A DNA stretch of 64,000 nt from Planctomycetota bacterium (GCA_017303505.1 JAFLCP010000001.1:1-64000), one strand, 5' to 3'. Positions 36,658 to 46,851 are shown, counted from the first letter of the stretch. The notes: generated from the sequence alone by a model not told the origin. A program made the numbers and translations.

Positions 36658-37671
36658 CTAAACGTCGAGCCATTTTCGAAACGCCTCCTCGTCTGCATTG
36701 CGTCCGCTGACCACGATCACAATATCCCCTTCCCGATCGGCAGCTTTGGTGCCAAAGGTAAGATCTTGTATGGCCGCAGCGAGAGCGATGGCTCCGGATG
36801 GCTCGGTTTTTAGTCCATGTTTCAAATAGAGTAACTTCATTGCCCGACGCGTTTCGAGATCGTTCATGGCGATGCTGCGAGGTACCAACCGTTGCAAGAT
36901 GGGCCAATTATGTTCGCCGACATCGTAGGACAATAAGCCGTCGCAGATACTGGTTGGCTTCGGAAGCCGTTCACGTTTGCCGGCCTTCAGCGACATCGCA
37001 AAATCGTTCGCCCCCTCGGGCTCGACGCCTATAATCTCTGCTTCAGGAAACGCAGCGTGGATGGACAATGCGTGTCCTGCCATCAAGCCACCGCCACTCA
37101 CCTGACAATAGAATCGACCCAACTGGCGATTCAACTGCTGCAATTGAGCAGCAATTTCCAATCCACCGACACCGTTACCTGCAATGACCCAACGATCGTC
37201 ATAGGGAGAGGCCTGAATAGCTTGTTCGGTCGCTGCGATTTCTGCCGTGAGCGCATCCCGCTGTCCTGTGAGATGATCGGTCGCGATATCGTAGGTGCGA
37301 ATTTCAGCACCAAATGAAGCGGTTAATTCGAACTTAACTTTGGGCGCAGTTTCGGGCATTACAATGATGACCCGCTTTTTGTAACACATGCCCGCGTAAG
37401 AAATACCCGATGCAAAATTGCCCGACGAATGAGCTGTAACGGCGCGTTCACCGATACGAGGCAAATTGTTCGCCATCCAATTTAAGGCGCCATATACCTT
37501 AAACGAACCTACTGGCGTCCAGCCATAGTCTTTTAGCCAGACACGCTGTCCGGGAGCAACTCGAAGTACTTTTTCGAGCGCATACGAACGGACCAGCGGA
37601 ACGGGATCTAGAAACTGCCGAATCGTTTTCTCTGCGTCCCGTACGTCATCGATCGTCGCCGTTTGAACCAT
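36658..37671 (-). CDS. PLP-dependent threonine/serine dehydratase-like protein
   Basis: The 337-residue fold-type-II PLP enzyme resembles threonine dehydratases and the EutB-type dehydratase of hydroxyectoine use. The Schiff-base lysine is in PVGSFKVYGALNW (about Lys58). The substrate-binding Ser/Asn loop is AHSSGNFASGIS, and the phosphate-binding Gly-rich loop is CQVSGGGLMAGHALS. IIGVEPEGANDFAMS and LEPSGAIAL-type sequence (LKTEPSGAIALAAAIQ) are typical. GAGG lies eight bases before the ATG. It follows the M20 peptidase gene by 65 bases and may be cotranscribed. Racemase activity is an alternative. Confidence 0.85.
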   Translation of the reverse strand: MVQTATIDDVRDAEKTIRQFLDPVPLVRSYALEKVLRVAPGQRVWLKDYGWTPVGSFKVYGALNWMANNLPRIGERAVTAHSSGNFASGISYAGMCYKKRVIIVMPETAPKVKFELTASFGAEIRTYDIATDHLTGQRDALTAEIAATEQAIQASPYDDRWVIAGNGVGGLEIAAQLQQLNRQLGRFYCQVSGGGLMAGHALSIHAAFPEAEIIGVEPEGANDFAMSLKAGKRERLPKPTSICDGLLSYDVGEHNWPILQRLVPRSIAMNDLETRRAMKLLYLKHGLKTEPSGAIALAAAIQDLTFGTKAADREGDIVIVVSGRNADEEAFRKWLDV

Positions 37672-37736
37672 CGCTTCATCCTCGAGTAAGGCGTCCCGTG
37701 TCTAACTTGCGAAACACATCTACCTGGCCACAATCG

Positions 37737-38948
37737 TTAATTCCCCGTTACGGACCGATAATAAATCTCTGTCCCCTTCTCGAGTTCAGAGATTTCAATG
37801 TACTCATCTTTCGTATGAGCTTGAGCAATAGAACCGGGCCCAAAAACAACAGCGGGTACACCACCTTCACACAAGGTTGAGGCGTTGGTTCCATAGGGAA
37901 CGCCAACTCTTTTGCGTGGACCGCAAAGCGGACTCGTACCTTGTTGCACGCGTTCTTGATCCCAGCGATCCATGGTTTGAAGCAGTAAAGAGGCAAGCGG
38001 ATCATTATCAGCATCGGTCAGCGCACAGCACTCGATCCACGGCTTCTCAAACTCTACTTCAAAATCAAGGCGCTGCTTGAGATAGTCGCGAATCTGTTCA
38101 GCGGCAGCTTTTGGATCTTCGCCGGGAATAAGGCGACGATCGATTTCGATGGCGCAGTGATCGGGTACTACGTTGACACTAATACCCCCTTCGATACGTC
38201 CCACACTCAACGTTGCCCCTCCACACAAAGGATGAGGCTGCACGGATTGTGTCAACACTTCAGCATATTCTTCTAACACATGCAACACCTTTGCCATGCG
38301 ATAAATAGCGTTGACACCCTGCTTCGGATCGCTGCTATGACAAGCTCGTCCATGCGTGTGAATACGAAAACGTGTCACACCGCGATGAGCGACCACGATA
38401 TCCAGGTCCGTCGGCTCCGCGACCACTGCTCCTATTGGCTTCGTGGAAAGCAGGCGACTTCGTTTCGAGCCTGGATTCCAATAGCTGATCAGATCGATGA
38501 TTCCTAAAGCCGTCGCCTCTTCGTCACATGAGCAACTCATAACTAGATTATGCGAAAGCGTTTTCCTTTCAGCACATATGCGACGAAAAGCCCACAGCAT
38601 TGCTGCCATCGCCCCTTTGACATCACAGGCCCCACGTCCATACACCCTGCCTTGCTCAACGACAGGCTTGAAGGGATCAATCGTCATCCCTTCCACGGGA
38701 ACGGTATCTTGATGAGCATCCCATAACAAAGTTGGCTTATGTGGGTCATTTCCATATCGGGCAAGAACATTCGCTCGGCCAGGGACGACTTCGATCGTTT
38801 CCTGTTCGACACCGCAATCCGCAAAAAAACTCTGCAACCACCGCGTCATTCGACCTTCGAAATAGACATCGCCATCGACGCTTCGCCCCATCGGGTTAAC
38901 GCTTGGAATCGAAATCAACGCGCAAAGCAAATCCGTTACGTTTTGCAT
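37737..38948 (-). CDS. M20 family metallopeptidase (ArgE/DapE type)
   Basis: This 403-residue zinc hydrolase of the ArgE/DapE/CPG2 family shows LLWDAHQDTVPVEG (first His/Asp), YGRGACDVKGAMAAM (bridging Asp), MSCSCDEEATALG (Glu-Glu), VVAEPTDLDIVVAHRG (Asp) and the dimerisation-domain pattern VNVVPDHCAIEIDRRLIPGE. The last ligand region is VVFGPGSIAQAHTKDEYI with His. It cleaves an amide bond of a small acylated or dipeptide substrate; acetylornithine or succinyl-diaminopimelate are candidates. ATG at 38948 is used because the homologous part begins there and AGG lies six bases before it. Confidence 0.88.
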   Translation of the reverse strand: MQNVTDLLCALISIPSVNPMGRSVDGDVYFEGRMTRWLQSFFADCGVEQETIEVVPGRANVLARYGNDPHKPTLLWDAHQDTVPVEGMTIDPFKPVVEQGRVYGRGACDVKGAMAAMLWAFRRICAERKTLSHNLVMSCSCDEEATALGIIDLISYWNPGSKRSRLLSTKPIGAVVAEPTDLDIVVAHRGVTRFRIHTHGRACHSSDPKQGVNAIYRMAKVLHVLEEYAEVLTQSVQPHPLCGGATLSVGRIEGGISVNVVPDHCAIEIDRRLIPGEDPKAAAEQIRDYLKQRLDFEVEFEKPWIECCALTDADNDPLASLLLQTMDRWDQERVQQGTSPLCGPRKRVGVPYGTNASTLCEGGVPAVVFGPGSIAQAHTKDEYIEISELEKGTEIYYRSVTGN

Positions 38949-38982
38949 GATTGACCTATGTTGGAAAGACCGACTTGTGATC

Positions 38983-41673
38983 TTATTCTTCGTTAGCAAA
39001 AGTGATGGAATCAAGATTCATCAAACCACTTGCACCTTGTGGATGGACAAATACGACGTAGACATCGCCTCGTTCACGTTCAGCAGGCAATTCGATCCAC
39101 TTATCGTAGAACTGTTCCCACTGACCATTCACTTCGATGTCTGCTTTTCCTAGCAGTTTCCCATCGGGGCTGCCTGCTCGCAATTCAATTGCCCCACCTG
39201 CACCAGCCGATGCGACTCGCAACAGAACTCGCTTAGCATCTTTGAGTGGGATGTCGGAGAACTTGAGAAAATGTCGATGGTTAATGGCGCCGATGAACTT
39301 CCCGGCACTCGCATTACCTGAATTCAACACTTGAGGTCCTGAAATTTGGTCCGCATATTCGGCTTCGATTTTTCGTGGACGCAGAGTGATCTTAGCCACT
39401 TCACTTTGCGCTGGGACACCCTCAGCGCCGAGATCGACGTAGCTAGCCTCAAGCACCATGTAGCTGGTAGCTTTTTCTGGCGGGGCCTGCATATCAATAT
39501 TGCCCGCGAATCCTTTGAATGCTCGCACGGCTTGATCTGGCTTCACCGAGAAGACCCACTCGACCATCTGCTTAATCTCTTCGGGCGAGTTATGTTCGTG
39601 TGGCAACATCGCCACTTTCCCCCACACGCCAGTCGAACCCTTGATCACTCGCTGCACTGAAGCGTCCAAGGCACCTGCTTGATCACGATACTTCGCAGCA
39701 ATGTCCAAAAACTTTGGACCGACTCGCGGTTGATCTACCGAATGACAGTTGAAGCAATCGCTCTTCTTCATCAATTGAAGACCTGGTGGCCCAGCATCAG
39801 CTGCGTTATTGAGTTGATTCGGTGGAAGATCCACCAACATCGCATTCACATTGACGCGTTGCGGAGCATCGGAATCCAAAAACTCGATCTCCTTTTCCTC
39901 CGCTTCTTTGTCGTCCGATGTACCATCCTCGAAATCGTTCACATAGACCTGAAAATCAACGGTTTGTTGCGGATCGAAAAAAGCACCTTCTTCAGGTTTC
40001 AAGAATCGAATTTCGGGTCGCGCATTACCGACCATAACGGGAGCAGTCGCCACATTCCGAGCACCACTTGGGTCGGTAACTACCAATTCAACGTTGTAGA
40101 CGCCGGCGTTCTCAAAGCGAACTTCGGGATGGGCTTCTTCGCTGAGCAGTTTACGCGAAGCATTGGGATTCCCTGCCTCAATCGCAAACCACTGATACTT
40201 CAATGCATCGCCATCTTTGTCGCTGGTGCCAGCGGACGAAAGTTTTACCTCTAACGGTGCGCGACCGATGTTGTTTTCAGCAGTAGCTCGTGCGATGGGC
40301 CCACGATTACCTCGCACATAGTCGATGCGTACCAATCGCGCATCCGCATTCACGCCCCATGTTTCCCCATACTCAATTAAGTACATAGCACCGTCGGGGC
40401 CAAACTCCATATCGATAGGTCGCACAAACTTTTGCTCAGGCAGGAACTTTTCGAGCTTCACGATCTTGGAGTCCGCATCCATGTGAACAGCGATGATCCA
40501 ATTCCGCGACCATTCAAAGAAGAAAAGGGTTCGATCGAAATGCTCAGGGAAGCGAGTTGTGGATGGATGCTTAGGATCGAAATAGTAAACGGGGCCTGCG
40601 CAGGCCGTACGTCCACCCGATTCCACTTCAGGAAATTTATCTGAGGTCCCCGCTGGGTAATAGATGAATGCGGGCTGAGCCGGCGGCAAAATTTTTGTTC
40701 CGGTATTGTTTACAGAATCGTTTACCGGTTTGGTTACATCAAACTTCTCGCCGATCTTTCCTGTTTCAAAATCGACATCGGGATAGGCATAGTTATCACC
40801 GATGAACAGCGGCCAGCCGAAAAAGCCCGCTTGGCGAGCTTGATTCAATTCATCGTAACCGCGCGGGCCACGTGGTCCGTCACCTCCGGCATCGGGCCCC
40901 ACATCACCCCAATACAAAAAGCCCGTTCGTTGATCGACGCTAATTCGCCAAGGATTTCGACAACCCATCACGTAGATTTCAGGCAAGCCAACCGAACCAT
41001 CTTTCGGAAATAAATTGCCCTCAGGGATTTCATACGTGCCGTCAGGTAGCGGTTTAATCCGCAACACCTTGCCATTGAAATTCATCGAATTCGCAGAGGT
41101 ACGTCGCGCATCAAAGGCTGACCTACCTGGCCGCTCATCGATAGGAGCGAAACCTTGTGAATCGCCAAACGGATTGGTGTTGTCACCTGTGCCAATAAAC
41201 AACTCACCGTTGGGACCAAACTCCAAGGCACCAGCATGATGGCAACATTCTTTTCGTTGCTCCTCATATTTCAACAGCACTTTCTCGCTAGTTAGATCGA
41301 GCTTTCCGTCGACCAACGTAAAGCGACTGATGTGCTGTCCGGTAAAATTCGGTGGAGAATATTGTAAGAAGATCCACTGCGTCTTTTCGAAGTTTGGATC
41401 TAGCGCTAGGCCAATCAACCCGTTCTCTTGTTCGATCGTTACAGGAAGTTCACCGACTAACGTCACATGATTGGTTTTCGGATCGAAGACCTTCAATTGG
41501 CCTGTGAGTTCAATGTAAAAGACACGTCCATCTTTAGCGACCGAAAGCTCCATGGGCCGCAACATACCGGTAACCAACGGCGTCGTTTCAAAACGAACAG
41601 GCGTATATTCTTCTTGTGCCGATAGCGAACAAGAAAAACAAATCAGAGTGGCGAATGTCAACAACTTGCGCAT
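38983..41673 (-). CDS. PQQ-type sugar dehydrogenase with PKD, heme c and CBM6-like modules
   Basis: This 896-residue secreted protein has a signal peptide (RKLLTFATLICFSCSLSA). Residues about 25-450 form a glucose/sorbosone dehydrogenase propeller (RPMELSVAKDGRVFYIELTG, ENGLIGLALDPNFEK, YVMGCRNPWRISVDQRTG, DMEFGPDGAMYLIEYG). A PKD-like beta domain follows (LKYQWFAIEAG). A heme-c domain has CFNCHSVDQPRVGPKFLDIA near residue 640. Residues about 770-896 resemble a carbohydrate-binding module 6 (VLNSGNASAGKFIGAINHRH; AGGAIELRAGSPDGKLLGKA). It probably oxidises sugars at a bound polysaccharide and passes electrons to heme. It lies upstream of the M20 gene by 34 bases. Confidence 0.88.
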   Translation of the reverse strand: MRKLLTFATLICFSCSLSAQEEYTPVRFETTPLVTGMLRPMELSVAKDGRVFYIELTGQLKVFDPKTNHVTLVGELPVTIEQENGLIGLALDPNFEKTQWIFLQYSPPNFTGQHISRFTLVDGKLDLTSEKVLLKYEEQRKECCHHAGALEFGPNGELFIGTGDNTNPFGDSQGFAPIDERPGRSAFDARRTSANSMNFNGKVLRIKPLPDGTYEIPEGNLFPKDGSVGLPEIYVMGCRNPWRISVDQRTGFLYWGDVGPDAGGDGPRGPRGYDELNQARQAGFFGWPLFIGDNYAYPDVDFETGKIGEKFDVTKPVNDSVNNTGTKILPPAQPAFIYYPAGTSDKFPEVESGGRTACAGPVYYFDPKHPSTTRFPEHFDRTLFFFEWSRNWIIAVHMDADSKIVKLEKFLPEQKFVRPIDMEFGPDGAMYLIEYGETWGVNADARLVRIDYVRGNRGPIARATAENNIGRAPLEVKLSSAGTSDKDGDALKYQWFAIEAGNPNASRKLLSEEAHPEVRFENAGVYNVELVVTDPSGARNVATAPVMVGNARPEIRFLKPEEGAFFDPQQTVDFQVYVNDFEDGTSDDKEAEEKEIEFLDSDAPQRVNVNAMLVDLPPNQLNNAADAGPPGLQLMKKSDCFNCHSVDQPRVGPKFLDIAAKYRDQAGALDASVQRVIKGSTGVWGKVAMLPHEHNSPEEIKQMVEWVFSVKPDQAVRAFKGFAGNIDMQAPPEKATSYMVLEASYVDLGAEGVPAQSEVAKITLRPRKIEAEYADQISGPQVLNSGNASAGKFIGAINHRHFLKFSDIPLKDAKRVLLRVASAGAGGAIELRAGSPDGKLLGKADIEVNGQWEQFYDKWIELPAERERGDVYVVFVHPQGASGLMNLDSITFANEE

Positions 41674-41708
41674 GGACGGTGCGAACCTCGACGATACGTA
41701 ATAAACCA

Positions 41709-41734
41709 GTAGCGTTGAATTTCTTCAACGCTAC
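41709..41734. repeat. Perfect intergenic hairpin
   Basis: Arms GTAGCGTTGAA and TTCAACGCTAC flank a four-base TTTC loop. It lies in the 99 bases between two same-strand genes. There is no T run behind it on the minus strand, so it is more like a REP-type element or RNA-stabilising hairpin than a classical terminator. Confidence 0.6.
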
Positions 41735-41772
41735 GGAAGGGTGCGGATGTGGGGTGGGGTTTCACTAATCGA

Positions 41773-44700
41773 TCAATGGTTATGATCGTCGTGATCATGT
41801 TCGTGATCACCATGGTGGTCATGTGCAGAACCTTGGAACATCATGTGTTTTTCATCGCCGCGAGCGATCAAGAAAGCCATAAGATCGAGGATCTCTTCAC
41901 GGGTCAGTTTATCGAGTAGGCCTTTGGGCATTATCGATACGGGTGACTTTTTCCGTTCCATGATTTCATCTTTTGGAATTACGACTGGATCGGCTTTGGC
42001 CAACGGATTTTCGATCAGTTCAATCGAATCGTCGGTCTCTTTCAGGATCATGCCGCTGATAGCCTGACCATCCTCGGTCAAAATCTGATACGTTTGATAC
42101 TTCTCTTCGATTTTGTTGGAGGGATCTAACAGCGAGGTGAGTATTTCCAAGGACTTCATCTTAGGGTCTAGCTTAGTCAGATCGGGGCCAATTGCTACAC
42201 CCAGGTCGCCAATCTTGTGGCAGGCGACGCAGTTTGCAACCTTAAAGACTTGCAGGCCATTTCCATAAGCCCGTCCCCCCTTGAGCCCCTCGACGGATGC
42301 GGCCAAATCGTCGAGCTTCCACTCCGTTCGAGGACGGCGATCCTTTAGTAAGGCATCGGTCGGTTCCAACTTATTAGCCGCCAAATATCCTTCTGGGTCG
42401 GCCAAATATTTATCCATATCTTCGACCACGTACATCGCTCCATACATGCGACGCCAGTGACCAGGATACGTACAAACGTACGGATAGACACCCGGCTTGC
42501 TCGGGACCTTAAAGCTCAACTGCTGAATTTGAGACGGCTGCAACAAGCGACTCGACAACAGAATCTTATCCGATTGCGGCACATAATGTCGCGCGGCAGC
42601 TCCAGCATCTTGCGCCGTCGCTTCAGCCGACATTCCGATTTCTTCCATCGAACCCGGCATTGCAATGACCAAGTTGTGGGGCATCATATCGCTGTTTTCG
42701 AAGATAAATTCAACCGGCTTGCCCGCTTCGACAATCAAGATTTCTTGATCGTAAGACATACGCTCTAGCAAAGTGCCGAGACGGATAACGCGAACTCCTA
42801 ATTCACGCAATTGTTTGCGAGCTTGTGCGATAGAATCGACGGGCAACAAACTGATGAGTGATTCACCAAACTCCATCGCATCCAAAACCGATGGTGCAGT
42901 ACGCCCTTCGGTTGGTACCGAGGCGACGAACTTCATAACCTCGCTCAACAATTGAGGTGCTTTGTCGACTGGCCAAGTATTCTTCGGTAAACGTCGCAGG
43001 GCGCGAATCGCTGCCACACGTTCTGTTCGCTCAGACACAAATGGTGACAACAACTCGAAGGTTTCAGTTTCGCGGCCGCGCACGGAGGCCAACCCTTCCA
43101 TCGCCGCTCGACGAATGACACCTTCAACTCCACCCGCCTCAAGCTGAAAGACGCTGCTCTCTTGAGGTCCTGGCACATTCTTTTGTTCGAAAATGGGACT
43201 GCGTGATTCGTCTAACACCAATAGGGTAAATCCGTTGAGTCGGTTCGCAAAACTCTCGCCTCGATTGAAGATCTCGATGCGTTCAATCGCGGCGGGTTCA
43301 CCTAAATCCAACTCCCACCAAGGGTTTTCGGTATTCTCTTCGCTGTGAGTCTGCCCACCATTGCCGTAAATGGGACTTTTGTTCCCATCGATAGCACGCG
43401 AAGCAACACCACCATGACTTGTATTGATTTGAGTCGCCTTACCGCTGCGAGCGATATTGCGATCTCCGCTATACACTTCAACCTCAGCCAAAGTTAAAGT
43501 GCCACGGCGCGGGAGCTCGATTCGAACATATCGTCCGTAAGCTCCTTTTTTGCCACCTGTCGCCGCAGCCAACTCCGGCGGCAAGCCTTTCAATAAAGGC
43601 ACTATGCGTTCGTAGAGCGTCGAGCGCAAACCTGTATCGGAAATCAGTGGCATCGCTCGAATAAGATCGCGTAAACTGCCAACGTTCTTGCTCGACAACG
43701 TCCAAACTTTATCGGTTGATTTATCCACGGCGATCAAGCCTAACAATCCCGATTGGCGAATCACGGGCGATTTGGCACTTAGCGCAAAGCGTTCCAATTC
43801 ACTGCGAATTTGCCCTAGTTGATCTGCGCCTTGAGCTCCCAACAAACGAACCAAATCGAACACCACACTGTCATCGATCGGCTTGGTGCTCGCATCGATT
43901 TGTTGAATGATTCGCACCAACTCTTGTACTGGAGTTGTCTTGTTTCTCGTTGCCATATCGCGGACGGCATTCAAACGAATATCGTCGGTGACGTTAGCAC
44001 GATTTACCAACTGTCGGCTCACTTCCAAACTAGCTGGGAGTTTTAGTAGAGCTTCGGTTGGAAGTTGTTCATAATAAAAATCCCAACCTTCTGGAGTCTT
44101 CATGACAAGCGGCCGACCTTGATCCAATTCCGTTTTCCAATAGGGCTGAAGAGCTCTTTCGGTTTCGCGAATCACATAATCCAAGAATCGATCGGTAGGT
44201 CGATTCTTGGCAATTACAACCACTTCAATAGCGGCTGGATCACGCAGGAAGCTTGCTGCTCTGACCGCTTCCATGCGAACTCGTGGATGTTCATCAGCAG
44301 CCAATTTTCGCAACAAATCCAGGGTATTGTCGCTTCGATCTCGCCAATAACACAGAACAAAGGTCGCAGCAGCACGGGCTCGGAAATCGGAGCTCGTCAA
44401 CATGCGGTTCAGCAACTCGGCGTTGTAAACATTGTGGTGCTGATGCAACCACAGCGTTTCCATCAGGTGATGTTCATACTCGGGATCTTTCGGATCGAGC
44501 GATTTCACCCATGATGCGAGCACTTCCATCACTCGCTCGGTACGACGGCTGCTCAATTCAATCTTCGCGCGATAGCGAACACGATTATCGGGTGATTTGA
44601 GAAGATCCAAGAGTTTGGCAACCGGTTCATCGGCGATCTTAACTACCGGCGATAGCGGTCGTCCTTCGTAGGTCACGCGGTAAACGCGACCGTGAGTTTG

Positions 44701-46749
44701 ATCGCGGTTGGGGTCTCGCAAATTGTGTTGCATGTGTCCAATGATCGGATTGTGCCAATCGGTGAAATAAATTGCACCGTCAGGCCCAACCTCGACATCC
44801 GCAGGCCGGAAATTGGGGTCGGTCGATGAAACAATGGGCTCCATTTCATCCGCCGAAAAGCTAGCCCCATCATCTTTGAGCTTGTAGCGCAGAATTCCCA
44901 AGAAGCCAATCACGTTGTTGACCAACAAATCCCCTTGCATCTCTTCTGGGAAGTGGGAGCTCGATAAGATCTCCGTACCCGAACAAGGCCGAGTTCGCTG
45001 TTGGTAAACGGTAGGTGCACCTCCATGTTTATTCGGAAACTCGAGGTGAGAGCTAAAAACTTGCCCATGATAGGGAACCGCGCCGGTTCCGTCGTGAACG
45101 ATATCTTGTCCCCAACGATCAAAGACGTGACCGTGTGGGTTCGCAAAACCATAAGAGGTGTAGATATCGAAATCTTGGCGACGCGGATCGTAGCGGAACA
45201 CCGCACCATTAGCGACGCGCTGCACAGGCCCATAGGGTGTTTCGACCTGCGTATGATGAAACGTTCCTTCCTGAAAATAGAGAGCACCACCTGGATCCAA
45301 AGTGAATGAACTCGATGCGTGATGCGTATCGGCGGAATCCAATCCGCTTACGACTCTCAGTTTGACGTCCGCTCGATCATCGCCATCGGTATCTTTGAGG
45401 AACAATAAGTCAGGTGTCTGAGCCACTAGCACGCCACCATTCCAGAATTCAAAACCGGTCGGATTGTGAATATCGCCAACAAATGTCGTGCACTTATCCG
45501 CTTGGCCATCACCATTAGTGTCCTCGAGAATAAGCAGCTTGTCGTCCATGGCATCTTTGGGCTTCCAGTGCGGATACGTACGCCACGCAGCTACCCACAA
45601 ACGTCCTTTGGTATCCCAAGCCATTTGCACAGGATTCACCAACTCGGGAAACATCTTTTCCGACGCAAACAAGTTGACCTTCATCCCTTTACCAGGAGTC
45701 ATTTTGGCAATCGCTTCTTCTCCATCCAGAAAAAGATGCTCTCCATTGGGACCATCACCCGGCTTGTTGCTGATCACAGGTAGAAAAGCTGGAGTGTTCG
45801 CGTCGTCGACCTCATAATTGCGGCCTTGAGCTACAGCCCATATCTTCGGATCGCGATTTGCGGTCATCACATCCAGCACTTCCATTTCGCGTTGAGCGAC
45901 ATCGCGATTGCTTTGCCCATCCACGAATCGCAAATCAGCGCGACCACCAAAAATGCTGAAACCGTCCGTGGTGCGGTATCGATTAAACCAATAGAAGTTT
46001 TTATCCACCACCGCCTTTCGAATCTGTTCGATTTTCTGGTCATCGACGGCGGTGGCAACTTTAGACGGCAATAGTTCGCGCACCATGACCTTCGATACCA
46101 ACTCATTACCGCGAGTCGTCAGATGGATGCCATTGAGGGTCAATGGAGCCTTCTCTTCTGCATAAATGGCCAACGTTGGATGAAACAAATCGACAAATTT
46201 TACATTGGCTTCTTTGGCGACTTCCGCCATAGCCTTGGTATACAACTCCAGAAGCTCGTTATGCTTTTTGCCATCAGGAAGGTTGGGCGTTTCCAAATCT
46301 TCATGAGCAATGGGTGAGAACAAAACGAGACGAGCTGGCGAACTGCCAAAATCTTTTCCAACCGTGTCTTCTATGAATTTCTTCAACTTCGCTTTGAACG
46401 CATCCACACCCTCTGGACCGGCATACGCTTCGTTACTACCGAAGAACGCAAACACCACATTGCTGCGGGTCCGGCGCAACCATTCTTCAGGCGAGCCAAA
46501 GTCTTGTGAACGCAAACGGAGATCCAGTTCGTCACCCGAGAAACCGAGATTGCGGAACGATATCTGCAAGTCTGCCAAGTATGCCTGCAAGCGAGCTTCC
46601 AAGTAACCATCGTGCTGCATGCGATCGGCGAGTGTATTGCCGAGATACGCCACACGATCACCCGAGCGAAACTCAAAATCTTGCCCAGAGGATGACGAAT
46701 AGAACAACAAGCCAGCCAAAACGCTGAGCGCAACACGATATCGAAACAT
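41773..46749 (-). CDS. Giant PVC-type SGNH/propeller/HEAT/discoidin/cupredoxin/heme c protein
   Basis: This 1658-residue secreted protein shares its plan with the 1124-residue protein at 23518. After the signal comes an SGNH-like domain with LGNTLADR near residue 39 (Thr at the usual Ser), FFGSNEAYAG and NGIHLTTRG. A propeller follows (NLFASEKMFPELVNPVQMAW, ILEDTNGDGQADK, ADVEVGPDGAIYFTDW), then HEAT repeats. Residues about 1065-1200 are a discoidin-like domain (GRYVRIELPRRGTLTLAEVE; NPWWELDLGEPAAIERIEIF). Residues about 1330-1435 are a cupredoxin with MPHNL and CTYPGHWRRM. Heme c is at CVACHKIGDLG near residue 1507. The C-terminus is a His-rich tail, HDHHGDHEHDHDDHNH. Extracellular redox work on a bound polymer is inferred. 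Confidence 0.87.
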   Translation of the reverse strand: MFRYRVALSVLAGLLFYSSSSGQDFEFRSGDRVAYLGNTLADRMQHDGYLEARLQAYLADLQISFRNLGFSGDELDLRLRSQDFGSPEEWLRRTRSNVVFAFFGSNEAYAGPEGVDAFKAKLKKFIEDTVGKDFGSSPARLVLFSPIAHEDLETPNLPDGKKHNELLELYTKAMAEVAKEANVKFVDLFHPTLAIYAEEKAPLTLNGIHLTTRGNELVSKVMVRELLPSKVATAVDDQKIEQIRKAVVDKNFYWFNRYRTTDGFSIFGGRADLRFVDGQSNRDVAQREMEVLDVMTANRDPKIWAVAQGRNYEVDDANTPAFLPVISNKPGDGPNGEHLFLDGEEAIAKMTPGKGMKVNLFASEKMFPELVNPVQMAWDTKGRLWVAAWRTYPHWKPKDAMDDKLLILEDTNGDGQADKCTTFVGDIHNPTGFEFWNGGVLVAQTPDLLFLKDTDGDDRADVKLRVVSGLDSADTHHASSSFTLDPGGALYFQEGTFHHTQVETPYGPVQRVANGAVFRYDPRRQDFDIYTSYGFANPHGHVFDRWGQDIVHDGTGAVPYHGQVFSSHLEFPNKHGGAPTVYQQRTRPCSGTEILSSSHFPEEMQGDLLVNNVIGFLGILRYKLKDDGASFSADEMEPIVSSTDPNFRPADVEVGPDGAIYFTDWHNPIIGHMQHNLRDPNRDQTHGRVYRVTYEGRPLSPVVKIADEPVAKLLDLLKSPDNRVRYRAKIELSSRRTERVMEVLASWVKSLDPKDPEYEHHLMETLWLHQHHNVYNAELLNRMLTSSDFRARAAATFVLCYWRDRSDNTLDLLRKLAADEHPRVRMEAVRAASFLRDPAAIEVVVIAKNRPTDRFLDYVIRETERALQPYWKTELDQGRPLVMKTPEGWDFYYEQLPTEALLKLPASLEVSRQLVNRANVTDDIRLNAVRDMATRNKTTPVQELVRIIQQIDASTKPIDDSVVFDLVRLLGAQGADQLGQIRSELERFALSAKSPVIRQSGLLGLIAVDKSTDKVWTLSSKNVGSLRDLIRAMPLISDTGLRSTLYERIVPLLKGLPPELAAATGGKKGAYGRYVRIELPRRGTLTLAEVEVYSGDRNIARSGKATQINTSHGGVASRAIDGNKSPIYGNGGQTHSEENTENPWWELDLGEPAAIERIEIFNRGESFANRLNGFTLLVLDESRSPIFEQKNVPGPQESSVFQLEAGGVEGVIRRAAMEGLASVRGRETETFELLSPFVSERTERVAAIRALRRLPKNTWPVDKAPQLLSEVMKFVASVPTEGRTAPSVLDAMEFGESLISLLPVDSIAQARKQLRELGVRVIRLGTLLERMSYDQEILIVEAGKPVEFIFENSDMMPHNLVIAMPGSMEEIGMSAEATAQDAGAAARHYVPQSDKILLSSRLLQPSQIQQLSFKVPSKPGVYPYVCTYPGHWRRMYGAMYVVEDMDKYLADPEGYLAANKLEPTDALLKDRRPRTEWKLDDLAASVEGLKGGRAYGNGLQVFKVANCVACHKIGDLGVAIGPDLTKLDPKMKSLEILTSLLDPSNKIEEKYQTYQILTEDGQAISGMILKETDDSIELIENPLAKADPVVIPKDEIMERKKSPVSIMPKGLLDKLTREEILDLMAFLIARGDEKHMMFQGSAHDHHGDHEHDHDDHNH

Positions 46750-46851
46750 ATCTAAAAGAATCCTGACGAGTGAGGATGAAAAGCAAAAGATAGTTCGTCG
46801 TCTTCACTCATTGAAAACGACGAACGAATAAACTGCGGACGCTACCGGCCA

